NCBI RefSeq assembly: GCF_900104815.1
Contig: NZ_FNTD01000004.1
Location: 4,852,501 to 4,916,500, forward strand
Direction: 5' to 3'
Length of the DNA: 64,000 bases
Origin: Streptomyces misionensis
GTDB lineage: Bacteria; Actinomycetota; Actinomycetes; Streptomycetales; Streptomycetaceae
Every line of letters begins with the position of its first letter. The stretch's first letter is position 1. Below are positions 8,331 through 17,924 of the stretch, in pieces. The notes under the pieces were generated by a model that was given only the letters and a program-made list of their open reading frames with translations, was not told the origin of the DNA and searched no databases. Position numbers and translations under genes: made by a program.

Positions 8331-9512
8331 ATGGAACGCCGTACCACCACCCCGCGGCCCGGCTGGCAGCGGACCGTCGAGGAGCAGGGGCTGATCTACC
8401 CGCTCACCCGCCACCCGGACGGGAGCCTGCGCCCCTACTGGGACGAGAGCGCCTACTACGTCTTCTCCCTCGCCGAGATCGAGGCGCTGGAGGAGACGGT
8501 CGCCGAACTGCACGCCATGTGCCTGGCCGCGGCCGGCCACATGGTGGCGCACGGCCGCCTCGCCGACCTCGGCATCACCGACCCGCGGGTGGCCGCGGCG
8601 GTCACGGAGTCCTGGCACCGGCGTGCCGAACTCCCCTCGTTCTACGGCCGTTTCGACCTGCGCTACGACGGCACGGGCCCCGCCAAGCTGCTGGAGTACA
8701 ACGCCGACACCCCCACCTCGCTGGTGGAGGCGGCCTCCCCGCAGTGGTTCTGGATGGAGGACCGCTTCCCCGGCGCCGACCAGTGGAACTCCCTGCACGA
8801 ACGCCTGGTGGAGTCCTGGCGCCGGCAGGCCGCGCTGCTGCCGCCCGGCAGCCCGCTGCACTTCGCGCACTCCGCGGCCGACGAGCTGGGCGAGGACCTG
8901 ATGACCGTCGCCTATCTGAAGGAGACCGCGCAGCAGGCGGGCCTGGAGACCGACTGGCTCGCCATGGAGGAGATCGGCTGGGACACCCTCTCCGGCCGCT
9001 TCGTGGACAACCGGCTCCGGTTCATCCGCAGCATCTTCAAGCTCTACCCGTGGGAGTGGCTCACCACCGACGCCTTCGGCGGGCACGTGCTGGACACCCT
9101 CGACAACGGCGGCGGCAGCGGCAGCACCCTGTGGATCGAGCCGGCCTGGAAGATGCTCCTGAGCAACAAGGCCCTGCTGGCCGTCCTCTGGGAGCTGTAC
9201 CCCGGCCACCCCCATCTGCTCCCCGCCCACCTCGACGGCCCGCGCGACCTCGCCGCCACCGGCTACGTCGCCAAACCCCTGCTGGGCCGCGAGGGCGAGG
9301 GCATCACCCTCCACCCGCCGGGCAGCGCGCCCGCGGTGCGCCCCGACCCCTGCTGCTACCAGCAGCTCGCCCCGCTGCCCGTCTTCGACGGCAACCACGT
9401 CGTCCTCGGCGCCTGGGTCGTCGACGGCGAACCTGCGGGCCTCGGCATCCGTGAGTCGGCGGGCCCCGTCACCGACGAGTACGCCCGCTTCCTGCCGCAC
9501 GTCATCCTCTGA
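8331..9512 (+). CDS. Glutathionylspermidine synthase-like ATP-grasp protein (YgiC/YjfC family)
   Basis: A 393-residue protein matching the C-terminal synthetase half of Gsp, with segments such as LLEYNADTPTSLVEAA (about residue 120), GYVAKPLLGREGEGI (about residue 310) and a C-terminal DGEPAGLGIRES; these line the ATP-grasp nucleotide and acid-substrate sites in characterised relatives. The amidase half of bifunctional Gsp is missing, as in YgiC and YjfC. Streptomyces make mycothiol rather than glutathione, so the substrate is probably a different acid-amine pair. It is probably co-transcribed with the upstream lipoprotein, and the two may act on a cell-envelope polyamine or peptide. Confidence 0.82.
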   Translation: MERRTTTPRPGWQRTVEEQGLIYPLTRHPDGSLRPYWDESAYYVFSLAEIEALEETVAELHAMCLAAAGHMVAHGRLADLGITDPRVAAAVTESWHRRAELPSFYGRFDLRYDGTGPAKLLEYNADTPTSLVEAASPQWFWMEDRFPGADQWNSLHERLVESWRRQAALLPPGSPLHFAHSAADELGEDLMTVAYLKETAQQAGLETDWLAMEEIGWDTLSGRFVDNRLRFIRSIFKLYPWEWLTTDAFGGHVLDTLDNGGGSGSTLWIEPAWKMLLSNKALLAVLWELYPGHPHLLPAHLDGPRDLAATGYVAKPLLGREGEGITLHPPGSAPAVRPDPCCYQQLAPLPVFDGNHVVLGAWVVDGEPAGLGIRESAGPVTDEYARFLPHVIL

Positions 9513-9516
9513 GGAA

Positions 9517-9544
9517 CCGGCCCCCCGGCGAACCGAGGGGCCGG
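9517..9544. terminator. Bidirectional hairpin between convergent genes
   Basis: CCGGCCCC (9517-9524) and GGGGCCGG (9537-9544) form a perfect 8-bp GC stem with a 12-nt loop, between the end of the YgiC-like gene (9512) and the end of the convergent nuclease-like gene (9559). There is no T-tract, as is usual for Streptomyces terminators. Confidence 0.6.
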
Positions 9545-9558
9545 CGCGCGGAGCGGGC

Positions 9559-11010
9559 TCAGAAGGTGACGGTCGCGTGGATCACCCGGTGGTCCGAGAG
9601 GCCCGGGTCCACGACCTCGCAGCCGTACGACGGGCCGACCGGGCCGAAGATGTAGTCGATCTTGTTGTTGCCGTCGGTGGGCGCACCGGTGTGCGCCGCG
9701 TCCGGGGTCGCCTGACCGCACTCCTGGTGGCCGGAGTACAGGGTGTCGAGGTAGGACACGTCCGCCGTGGTGGTGTTCAGGTCACCGCCGTAGAAGGCCG
9801 TGTACCCGGCGCCCTGGAGACCGTCCACGATGGAGCGCAGCGCGGCGGCCTGCTCCTTGCGCTTGGTGCCGTCGGGGTCGTCGCCGGCCTCCTTGCCGTT
9901 GGCGTCGAGGTAGTGGCCGCTGCTGAGGTGCGCGTCGCAGTAGACCGTCCCGTCCTCGGGGACGGTGGCGCACAGCGCGGGCCGCTGCTCCTTGCCGGCC
10001 GGGGAGGGCAGCGTGTACCCGCGGTACCAGGTGTTGGTGTCCTTGACCGCGAGGGCGATGCCGAAGGAGCCGCGGTCGGTGCCGCTGGTGCTGTCCATGC
10101 AGGACTTCTGGGCCATGAGCGCCGGGTCGGTCGACCCGTTCGCGTCGACGACCTTGTAGTACGTCGGTGCGAACCGCACGTCCCAGCCGCCGCCGAGCCG
10201 GCTCTCCAGCTGGAGTTCCAGCGGCTTGACCGCCTTCTCGCAGATCTCCTGGAAGAAGATCGCCTCCGGCCGGTGGCCGAGCGAACCGGCCAGGTCACCG
10301 GCGACGCCGGAGGCCACCGTGTCCGCGTCGGCGTACTGGAGCTTGCACGCCGCGCTCGTGTTGTTGTTCGCGCACAGGTTCCACGAGGCGATGTCGTGCC
10401 GTCCCGAGGCCTTTACGGCCGACGCGGGCGGCGCCGCCGTGTCGCCGGTGCCGCCGACCTTCTCGAAGGTGAACCGCTCCCAGCTGCCGACCGTGCTGGA
10501 ACGGGCGCGCAGCAGACCCTGGTCGCCGCCGGTGTAGTTGAACTCGGCCGTGACGTAGAGACCGTTGGCGGCGGACTTCAGCGCGTACGTGCCGTCGCTC
10601 TGCGGGACGACGTAGAAGCGCTCCCAGGAGCCGGTGTTGGTGCCCCGGGCGCGCAGCATGCCCGCCTGGCTGCCGGTGGTGCTGATCTCGGAGGTGACGT
10701 AGAGGCCGTTCTCCTCGTTGCGCAGCGTGATGGTCGTGCCGTAGCCCACGCCCGGGATGTTGTCGGTGTGCAGGCTGAAGGTCTCCCAGCTGCCGACGGA
10801 GGTCGAGCGGGCCCGCAGCTTGCCGTTCTGGTCGCCCGAGTCGTTCACCTCGGCGGCGACGTAGAGCCCGTTCACCTTGAGGGCCCAGCGCTGGCCGGTG
10901 GAGGACGGCGGCGCCGACGCCGCGAACGCGGCCGACGCCGGCAGGGCCACCACCCCGGTGACCGCGGCCAGGACCGCCACCAGCAGCAGACAGAGTCTTC
11001 GCATCTTCAT
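9559..11010 (-). CDS. Secreted endonuclease/exonuclease/phosphatase-family protein with beta-trefoil domain
   Basis: A 483-residue exported protein. It has a Sec signal (MKMRR, hydrophobic core, ASAAFAA cleavage region), then a fascin/actin-crosslinking-like beta-trefoil of three roughly 45-residue repeats, each with an NGLYV(A/T)(A/S)E motif and a GSWE(T/R)F motif (about residues 40-180). The catalytic domain follows (about 205-483) with EEP landmarks: ASWN, FFQEIC (Glu, metal ligand), GGDLNT and the terminal SDHRVIH (Asp/His). It probably cleaves extracellular nucleic acid or a phosphodiester; the trefoil may bind polysaccharide or cell wall. A second ATG at 11004 is possible. It is monocistronic, divergent from glyA. 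Confidence 0.82.
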   Translation of the reverse strand: MKMRRLCLLLVAVLAAVTGVVALPASAAFAASAPPSSTGQRWALKVNGLYVAAEVNDSGDQNGKLRARSTSVGSWETFSLHTDNIPGVGYGTTITLRNEENGLYVTSEISTTGSQAGMLRARGTNTGSWERFYVVPQSDGTYALKSAANGLYVTAEFNYTGGDQGLLRARSSTVGSWERFTFEKVGGTGDTAAPPASAVKASGRHDIASWNLCANNNTSAACKLQYADADTVASGVAGDLAGSLGHRPEAIFFQEICEKAVKPLELQLESRLGGGWDVRFAPTYYKVVDANGSTDPALMAQKSCMDSTSGTDRGSFGIALAVKDTNTWYRGYTLPSPAGKEQRPALCATVPEDGTVYCDAHLSSGHYLDANGKEAGDDPDGTKRKEQAAALRSIVDGLQGAGYTAFYGGDLNTTTADVSYLDTLYSGHQECGQATPDAAHTGAPTDGNNKIDYIFGPVGPSYGCEVVDPGLSDHRVIHATVTF

Positions 11011-11154
11011 CCAAGCTTCAGAAGTTAGTTTGATTTCCGAACTTGATGATCTTGAGGGTGGAACGCCGGACCGGCAAGCGAATTTCCGGCCGCCCTCGCC
11101 CGCATGGTGGACGCCGGATCTTCCGCCCCGCGCCCGCCCGGTACGCTGAGGCAC

Positions 11155-11233
11155 GGGCCGTGACTGGCGCGCTGGGATGGGACGGACCATCGGGGAGCGG
11201 CCTCGCGGGAAATCAGTGCCGTGCGCCTGGGCC
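11155..11233 (+). promoter_or_regulatory. ZTP (pfl motif) riboswitch upstream of glyA
   Basis: The leader holds the two conserved halves of the ZTP riboswitch: GTGACTGGCGC (11160-11170), then CCATCGGGGAGCGG, and about 35 nt on GCGCCTGGGC (11223-11232). GGCCG (11156-11160) can pair with CGGCC after GGGGAG (P1), ATGG with CCAT (P2), and GGCGC with GCGCC to form the pseudoknot. ZTP riboswitches sense ZMP/ZTP, which builds up when 10-formyl-THF is low, and often control glyA and other one-carbon or purine genes. The glyA ribosome binding site lies about 30 nt downstream, so ligand could act on initiation or early termination. Confidence 0.88.
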
Positions 11234-11271
11234 GAACGTGAACGCTGAACGCACACCGTCCGGAGGTCCCC

Positions 11272-12717
11272 ATGCCAGAGCCCCTGTCCACCGAGTCCAC
11301 CGCCTTCCGCGCCGCGCTCGACGTGGTCCGCGCCGTGGAGCCGCGGGTCGCCGACGCCATCGGCCAGGAGGTCACCGACCAGCGCGCGATGCTCAAGCTG
11401 ATCGCCTCGGAGAACTACGCCTCGCCGGCCACCCTCCTCGCGATGGGCAACTGGTTCAGCGACAAGTACGCCGAGGGCACCGTCGGCCGCCGCTTCTACG
11501 CCGGCTGCCGCAACGTCGACACCGTCGAGTCCCTCGCCGCCGAGCACGCCCGGGAACTCTTCGGCGCCCGACACGCCTACGTCCAGCCGCACTCCGGCAT
11601 CGACGCCAACCTCGTCGCCTTCTGGGCGGTGCTCGCCGACCGCGTCGAGGTCCCCTTCCTGGAGAAGACCGGCGCCCGCCAGGTCAACGACCTCACCGAC
11701 GCCGACTGGGCCGAGCTGCGCCAGGCCTTCGGCAACCAGCGGATGCTCGGCATGTCCCTGGACGCCGGCGGCCACCTCACCCACGGCTTCCGCCCCAACA
11801 TCTCCGGCAAGATGTTCGACCAGCGCTCCTACGGCACCGACCCGGCCACCGGCCTCATCGACTACGAGGCCCTGCGCGCCCAGGCCCGCGAGTTCAAGCC
11901 GCTGATCATCGTCGCGGGCTACTCGGCCTACCCCCGCCTGGTGAACTTCCGGATCATGCGCGAGATCGCCGACGAGGTCGGCGCGACCCTCATGGTCGAC
12001 ATGGCCCACTTCGCCGGCCTCGTCGCCGGCAAGGTCCTCACCGGCGACTTCGACCCGGTCCCGCACGCCCAGATCGTCACCACCACCACCCACAAGTCGC
12101 TGCGCGGCCCGCGCGGCGGCATGGTGCTGTGCGACGACTCCCTCAAGGACCAGGTGGACCGCGGCTGCCCGATGGTCCTCGGCGGTCCGCTGCCGCACGT
12201 CATGGCCGCCAAGGCGGTCGCCCTGGCCGAGGCCCGGCAGCCCTCCTTCCAGGACTACGCCCGGCGGATCGTGGACAACTCCCGCGCGCTCGCCGAGGGC
12301 CTGATGCGGCGGGGCGCCACCCTCGTGACGGGCGGCACGGACAACCACCTCAACCTGATCGACGTGGCGACCTCCTACGGCCTCACCGGCCGTCAGGCCG
12401 AGGCGGCGCTCCTGGAGTCCGGCATCGTCACCAACCGCAACGCCATCCCGGCCGACCCCAACGGCGCCTGGTACACCTCCGGCATCCGCATCGGCACCCC
12501 CGCCCTGACCACCCGCGGCCTCGGCACGGCGGAGATGGACGAGGTGGCGGGCCTGATCGACCGGGTCCTCACCACCACCGAACCGGGCACCACCAAGTCG
12601 GGCGCCCCCAGCAAGGCCGCCCACGTGCTGGACGAGAAGGTCGCGCAGGAGATCGCCCAGCGGGCGACGGACCTGGTGTCGGGCTTCCCGCTCTACCCGG
12701 AAGTCGACCTGGGCTGA
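11272..12717 (+). CDS. glyA: Serine hydroxymethyltransferase
   Basis: A PLP enzyme that interconverts serine and glycine while charging tetrahydrofolate with a one-carbon unit in the cytosol. The PLP lysine is Lys275 in the [14 protein letters not shown] motif; the N-terminal IASENY and the GRRFYAGC segment (family YAEGYPG.RYYGGC region) are also present. At 481 residues it is about 60 longer than the common roughly 420-residue bacterial form, matching the longer of two paralogues seen in streptomycetes. ATG follows GGAGGTCCCC, a strong ribosome binding site. It sits directly behind the ZTP riboswitch, which ties expression to folate one-carbon status. Confidence 0.95.
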   Translation: MPEPLSTESTAFRAALDVVRAVEPRVADAIGQEVTDQRAMLKLIASENYASPATLLAMGNWFSDKYAEGTVGRRFYAGCRNVDTVESLAAEHARELFGARHAYVQPHSGIDANLVAFWAVLADRVEVPFLEKTGARQVNDLTDADWAELRQAFGNQRMLGMSLDAGGHLTHGFRPNISGKMFDQRSYGTDPATGLIDYEALRAQAREFKPLIIVAGYSAYPRLVNFRIMREIADEVGATLMVDMAHFAGLVAGKVLTGDFDPVPHAQIVTTTTHKSLRGPRGGMVLCDDSLKDQVDRGCPMVLGGPLPHVMAAKAVALAEARQPSFQDYARRIVDNSRALAEGLMRRGATLVTGGTDNHLNLIDVATSYGLTGRQAEAALLESGIVTNRNAIPADPNGAWYTSGIRIGTPALTTRGLGTAEMDEVAGLIDRVLTTTEPGTTKSGAPSKAAHVLDEKVAQEIAQRATDLVSGFPLYPEVDLG

Positions 12718-13812
<1,095 letters not shown>

Positions 13813-13813
13813 G

Positions 13814-13890
13814 CGCGCACGGCCGCGCCGGGGAGCACGGACCGCGCCGCGAGGCACGGACCGGCGCTGAGGAGCACGGCCGTTCGCACG
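13814..13890. repeat. Degenerate short tandem repeat downstream of trpS
   Basis: Between trpS and the next gene a unit of about 19-20 bases is repeated three to four times with substitutions. The core is GAGCACGGACCGCG; related cores lie at 13816, 13833, 13853 and 13872. It may help terminate trpS or be a slippage relic. No coding sequence is convincing here. Confidence 0.4.
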
Positions 13891-14021
13891 CCCGTGGGGG
13901 CAGAGCGCTGCACATCACTTCCGCTGCGCCTGCCCACAGGACATCCATAGCCGTACAGTCGAAGCCGAGGGCCCGGGCGACCCGGCCGGACGGTACGACG
14001 GACGCGACGACAGGAGACGAC

Positions 14022-14606
14022 GTGGGGACCGTAACGATCGGCGTGTCGATCGCGGTCCCGGAGCCTCACGGCAGCCTGCTCCAGGAGCGGCGCGCGGGCT
14101 TCGGCGACGCCGCGGCCTACGGCATTCCCACGCACGTCACCCTGCTGCCGCCGACCGAGGTCCCCGAGGACGCGCTGCCCGCCGTCGAGGCGCACCTGCT
14201 CCAGGTCGCCGCGGGCGGCCGCCCGTTCCCGATGCGGCTGCACGGCACGGGCACCTTCCGGCCGCTGTCCCCGGTGGTCTACGTCCGGGTGGCCCAGGGC
14301 GCCGAGGAGTGCGCCCTGCTCCAGCAGCGGGTCCGCGAGGGCTCCGGTCCCTGCGCCCGTGAACTCCAGTTCCCCTACCACCCGCACGTCACCGTGGCGC
14401 ACGGCATCGAGGAGGCGGCGATGGACCGCGCCTTCGCGGAGCTGGCCGGCTTCGAGGCCGAGTGGCCGTGCACCGGGTTCGCGCTGTACGAGCAGGGCGC
14501 GGACGGGGTGTGGCGCAAGCTGCGCGAGTTCACCTTCGGCGGCTGTGTGGTGCCGCCCCAGGCCGGCCCGGCCGGCATCGGCCGTGGCACCATCGCCAGC
14601 CGCTGA
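14022..14606 (+). CDS. 2'-5' RNA ligase family (2H phosphoesterase) protein
   Basis: A 194-residue protein with the two HxT motifs that define the 2H phosphoesterase fold: HVTLL (about residue 39) and HVTVAHG (about residue 121). Both histidine-threonine pairs are intact, so it should be a functional phosphodiesterase or ligase acting on 2',3'-cyclic or 2'-5'-linked nucleotides; the physiological substrate is unknown. The GTG start is preceded by CAGGAGACGAC, which fixes it. It follows trpS by about 210 bp. Confidence 0.85.
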   Translation: MGTVTIGVSIAVPEPHGSLLQERRAGFGDAAAYGIPTHVTLLPPTEVPEDALPAVEAHLLQVAAGGRPFPMRLHGTGTFRPLSPVVYVRVAQGAEECALLQQRVREGSGPCARELQFPYHPHVTVAHGIEEAAMDRAFAELAGFEAEWPCTGFALYEQGADGVWRKLREFTFGGCVVPPQAGPAGIGRGTIASR

Positions 14607-14613
14607 CCGCCCC

Positions 14614-15396
14614 TCACAGCGGGAGCCTGCGCAGCAGTGCGCGCGGCGCGTGCCGCACCGCGGCCATCACCAGCCGCAGCGCACCGGGCACCCACACCGT
14701 CTCCGAGCCCCGGCGCAGCCCCAGCTCGATCGCGGTGGCGACGGCCTGCGGGGTGGTGGCGAACGGCTCCCGCGGCCGGCCCGCCGTCATCCGCGTGCGC
14801 ACGAAGCCGGGGCGTACGACCATCACCCGCACCCCCGTGCCGTACAGGGCGTCGCCGAGGCCCTGGGCGAAGGTGTCCAGGCCCGCCTTGCTGGAGCCGT
14901 AGATGAAGTCGGCGCGGCGGGCGCGCTCGCCGGCGGTGGCGGAGAGGACGACGAGGGTGCCGTGGCCCTGGGACTGAAGAGCGCTCGCGGCGATCAGGCC
15001 CGCGGAGACGGCCCCGGTGTAGTTGGTCTGGGCGACCCGCACGGCGCGCAGCGGTTCGCGCTCGTCGTGGGCCTGGTCGCCGAGGACGCCGAAGGCGAGC
15101 AGCACCAGGTCGACGGGGCCCTCGGCGAACACCTTGCCGAGCGCGGCCTCGTGGGCCGTGGGGTCGAGGGCGTCGAAGCCGATCGTGCGGACGTCGGTGC
15201 CGAGGGCGCGCAGCTCCTCGGCGGCCCGGTCCAGGGCGGGGGAGGGGCGGCCGGCCAGCCACACGGTGCGGGCGCCGCGGGCGATCAGCCGGCGGGCGGT
15301 GGCGAGACCGATCTCGGAGGTGCCGCCGAGGACCAGCAGGGACTTGGGCAGGGCGAGGGCGTCCTTCACAGACATGTCCGTGACCGTATCGTCCAT
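14614..15396 (-). CDS. SDR oxidoreductase, DprE2-like (decaprenylphosphoryl-keto-ribose reductase family)
   Basis: A 260-residue short-chain dehydrogenase with the LLVLGGTSEIGLATARRL nucleotide-binding motif near residue 20, an NYTGAVS segment, catalytic Ser in VLSATAGERARR, and YGSSK with catalytic Tyr/Lys (about 167-171). These segments and the C-terminal ALRLVMAAVRHAPRALLRRLPL tail closely resemble mycobacterial DprE2 as I remember it. DprE2 makes decaprenylphosphoryl-arabinose together with DprE1; no DprE1-like gene is in the window. It may act in a different polyprenyl-sugar pathway here. ATG at 15396 is used; Met8 is an alternative start. Confidence 0.82.
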   Translation of the reverse strand: MDDTVTDMSVKDALALPKSLLVLGGTSEIGLATARRLIARGARTVWLAGRPSPALDRAAEELRALGTDVRTIGFDALDPTAHEAALGKVFAEGPVDLVLLAFGVLGDQAHDEREPLRAVRVAQTNYTGAVSAGLIAASALQSQGHGTLVVLSATAGERARRADFIYGSSKAGLDTFAQGLGDALYGTGVRVMVVRPGFVRTRMTAGRPREPFATTPQAVATAIELGLRRGSETVWVPGALRLVMAAVRHAPRALLRRLPL

Positions 15397-15528
15397 AAGT
15401 GGGCTGTTCGTCCCTCGTCACCTTGCCGGGCCCGAGATCACTCGAAGGTGGGACGGCCGGGCTCCGTCGGGCGCGCGGTCGCGGGGTACCCGCACATGGG
15501 ACGTCGCGCAGAGGGCAGGGACAGGATC

Positions 15529-16440
15529 ATGGACTGGCTCAAGAGACTGCCCGTCATCGGGCCGCTGGTGACCTGGCTGACGGCGACCCACGCATGGCGG
15601 GCGTTCGAGCGGCTGGACCGGGTGAAGTGGTCCCGGCTGGCCGCGGCGATGACCTTCGTCAGCTTCGTGGCCCTGTTCCCGCTGCTCACCGTGGCCGCCG
15701 CCGTCGCCGCCGCCACCCTCAGCACCGCCCAGCAGCAGACCGTCGAGCACAAGATCGCCGAGCAGTTCCCGGGCGTCATCTCCAGCCAGCTGGACATCAC
15801 CTCGCTGGTCCAGAACGCCGGCACCGTCGGTGTGATCGCCGGTGCCGCGCTGCTGTTCACCGGCGTCGGCTGGGTCGGCCAGGTGCGCGACTGCCTGCGC
15901 GCCGTCTGGGAGCTGCCCGACCAGGAGCAGAACCCGCTGGTCGCCAAGGCCAAGGACGCCGGCATCCTGGTCGGCTTCGGCGGCGCCCTGCTGGTCACCC
16001 TCGCGGCCTCCACCCTCGCCTCGGCCGCCGTCGGCAAGGTCTCCGAGCAACTGGGCCTCGCCCGGCACGGCTGGGGCACCGTGCTGCTCCAGGCCGCCGC
16101 CTTCGCCGTCGCCGTGCTCGCCGACTTCCTGGTGCTGCTCTACGTCCTGACCCTGCTGCCCGGGGTGGAGCCGCCGCGCCGCCGCCTGGTGGTCGCCGCA
16201 CTGCTCGGCGCGGTCGGCTTCGAACTGCTGAAGCTGCTGCTCAGCGGCTATATCCAGGGGGTCGCCGCGAAGAGCATGTACGGCGCGTTCGGCGTCCCCG
16301 TGGCGCTGCTGCTGTGGATCAACTTCACCGCGAAACTCGTCCTGTACTGCGCCGCCTGGACGGCCACCCCGAGCGAGACCGCCGAGGTCAGGAGCGAGGC
16401 CGACGGCGCATCAGATCCGGCAGCGGCCACCGGCGGTTGA
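15529..16440 (+). CDS. YihY/BrkB-family inner-membrane protein
   Basis: A 303-residue protein with about six membrane segments and the YihY/BrkB pattern: an N-terminal amphipathic part, AAMTFVSFVALFPLLTVAAAVA, the VGQVRDCLRAVWELP loop, and a C-terminal GVPVALLLWINFTAKLVLYCAAWTA. The family is conserved but of unclear function, despite old annotation as ribonuclease BN or serum-resistance factor. ATG at 15529 follows AGGGACAGGATC; an in-frame ATG at 15496 is possible. The last 53 bases overlap the 3' end of the convergent D,D-carboxypeptidase gene. Confidence 0.85.
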   Translation: MDWLKRLPVIGPLVTWLTATHAWRAFERLDRVKWSRLAAAMTFVSFVALFPLLTVAAAVAAATLSTAQQQTVEHKIAEQFPGVISSQLDITSLVQNAGTVGVIAGAALLFTGVGWVGQVRDCLRAVWELPDQEQNPLVAKAKDAGILVGFGGALLVTLAASTLASAAVGKVSEQLGLARHGWGTVLLQAAAFAVAVLADFLVLLYVLTLLPGVEPPRRRLVVAALLGAVGFELLKLLLSGYIQGVAAKSMYGAFGVPVALLLWINFTAKLVLYCAAWTATPSETAEVRSEADGASDPAAATGG

Positions 16441-17605
16441 CCAGGTAGACCCCGCCCGCCAGCAGCACCAGCAGACCGCCCGCGACACCGAGCGCGGTGC
16501 CCATGCCCCGGGAGCCGGTGGCGGCGGCCGCCACCGGCCGGGAGCCCGCCCGCCCGGCCGGCGCCGGCGCCGTGGCCGGACCGCTCGGCGCCCCGGAGGG
16601 CTGCGCGGCGGTCTTCGGCGGCACCAGCTCGCCCACCGGGGTCACCTTGCCGGCCGCCTGGAAGCCCCAGTCGAACAGCTTCGCCGTCTCCTTGTAGACC
16701 TCGTTGTGCTCCGGCTTCTGCGGGTTCATCACGGTGACGAGCAGCACCCGCCCGCCCCGCTCGGCGACCCCGGTGAAGGTGGCGCCCGCGTGGGTGGTGT
16801 TGCCGTTCTTGACGCCCGCGATGCCCTGGTAGACCGGGACGTCGGTGTCGCCGCTCAGCAGCCGGTTGGTGTTGCGGATCTCCGAGCCCCCGAAATCGGC
16901 GCTCACGGTGGAGCAGTAGTCCCGGAAGTCCTTCTTCTGGAGCCCGGAGCGGGCGATCAGCGACAGGTCGTACGCGGAGGAGACCTGGCCCGGCTCGTCG
17001 TAGCCGTCGGGGGAGATCACCCGGGTGTCCCGGGCCTGGAGCTCGTCGGCGTGCTGCTGCATGTCCCGCACGGTGTCGGCGACGGTCCCGTTCATCGCGG
17101 ACAGCACGTGCACGGCGTCGTTGCCCGAGCGCAGGAACACCCCGAGCCACAGGTCGTGGACGCTGTAGGTGTGCCCCGCCTTTATCCCGACCACGCTGGA
17201 GCCCTCGCCCATGCCTTCGAGGTCCCCGGCCGCCACCCGGTGCTCCATCGTCTTCGGGAAGCGGGGCAGCAGGGTGTCCGCGAACAGCATCTTCAGGGTC
17301 GACGCCGGGGGCAGCGGCCAGTGCGCGTTGTGCGCGGCCAGCACCTCGCCGGACTGGGCGTCGGAGACGATCCAGGAGCGGGCGGTCAGCCCCTCGGGGA
17401 GCACGGGGACACCGGGCGCCAGATTCACCTGGGTGCCCGGCAGACCGAGCCGGGCGCCGCCCAGGGCCGACATGTGGGCCGGGGGCGCGGGGCTCTTCGG
17501 GGCGCCGGGGGCGGCGAGCGCGGCGGGCGCGGTGGCGGCGAGGGCGAGCAGGGTCGCGGCGCCGGCCAGCAGTGATCGCCGTACGGTCTTCTTGGGTGCG
17601 GGCAC
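16388..17605 (-). CDS. D-alanyl-D-alanine carboxypeptidase (PBP5/DacA family)
   Basis: A 405-residue envelope enzyme that trims the terminal D-Ala of peptidoglycan stem peptides. It has a Sec signal (KKTVRRSLLAG to ALAA), then serine-peptidase family S11 motifs: S102-T-L-K105 (SxxK), S160-G-N162, and K266-N-G268 where most relatives have KTG. An Ala/Pro-rich linker and a C-terminal membrane helix (GVAGGLLVLLAGGVYLV) with an Arg-rich tail follow, so it is anchored at both synthesis and maturity stages. GTG at 17605 is chosen because it directly precedes the signal peptide; no clear ribosome binding site supports it. Its 3' end overlaps the BrkB-like gene. Confidence 0.88.
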   Translation of the reverse strand: MPAPKKTVRRSLLAGAATLLALAATAPAALAAPGAPKSPAPPAHMSALGGARLGLPGTQVNLAPGVPVLPEGLTARSWIVSDAQSGEVLAAHNAHWPLPPASTLKMLFADTLLPRFPKTMEHRVAAGDLEGMGEGSSVVGIKAGHTYSVHDLWLGVFLRSGNDAVHVLSAMNGTVADTVRDMQQHADELQARDTRVISPDGYDEPGQVSSAYDLSLIARSGLQKKDFRDYCSTVSADFGGSEIRNTNRLLSGDTDVPVYQGIAGVKNGNTTHAGATFTGVAERGGRVLLVTVMNPQKPEHNEVYKETAKLFDWGFQAAGKVTPVGELVPPKTAAQPSGAPSGPATAPAPAGRAGSRPVAAAATGSRGMGTALGVAGGLLVLLAGGVYLVNRRWPLPDLMRRRPRS

Positions 17606-17684
17606 GACCGAGAACGTACTCGCACCCGCCGGGGAAGTCCCGACCCAGCCCCTGTCACGAAACCGCACCCCGGATACTGGAGGT

Positions 17685-17924
17685 ATGAAACTCAGCCGCC
17701 CGGTCTCCTGGTTCCTGCTCGCCTTCGGGGTGTGGAGCTGGTTCATCTGGATCACTTTCGTAAAGAACCTGGTCAAGGACGGCAGCGGGCTCGCCTTCGA
17801 CGACGGCCACCCGACCGCCTACTTCTGGGTGCACCTGCTGCTGGCGATCGTCTCGTTCGTATTGGGGACGGTCATCGGGGTCATCGGGTTGCGCGGTGTG
17901 CGCGCCCTGCGCCGCACGTCCTAG
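17685..17924 (+). CDS. Small two-helix membrane protein (SCO4848-like)
   Basis: A 79-residue protein with two hydrophobic segments (SWFLLAFGVWSWFIWITFV and the AYFWVHLLLAIVSFVLGTVIGVIGL part) joined by a short polar loop and ending in an Arg-rich tail. ATG follows CTGGAGGT, a strong ribosome binding site. I recall it as the conserved Streptomyces family named after SCO4848; no biochemical function is known to me. It is divergent from the D,D-carboxypeptidase across 79 bp, so a link to the envelope is plausible but unproven. Confidence 0.85.
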   Translation: MKLSRPVSWFLLAFGVWSWFIWITFVKNLVKDGSGLAFDDGHPTAYFWVHLLLAIVSFVLGTVIGVIGLRGVRALRRTS

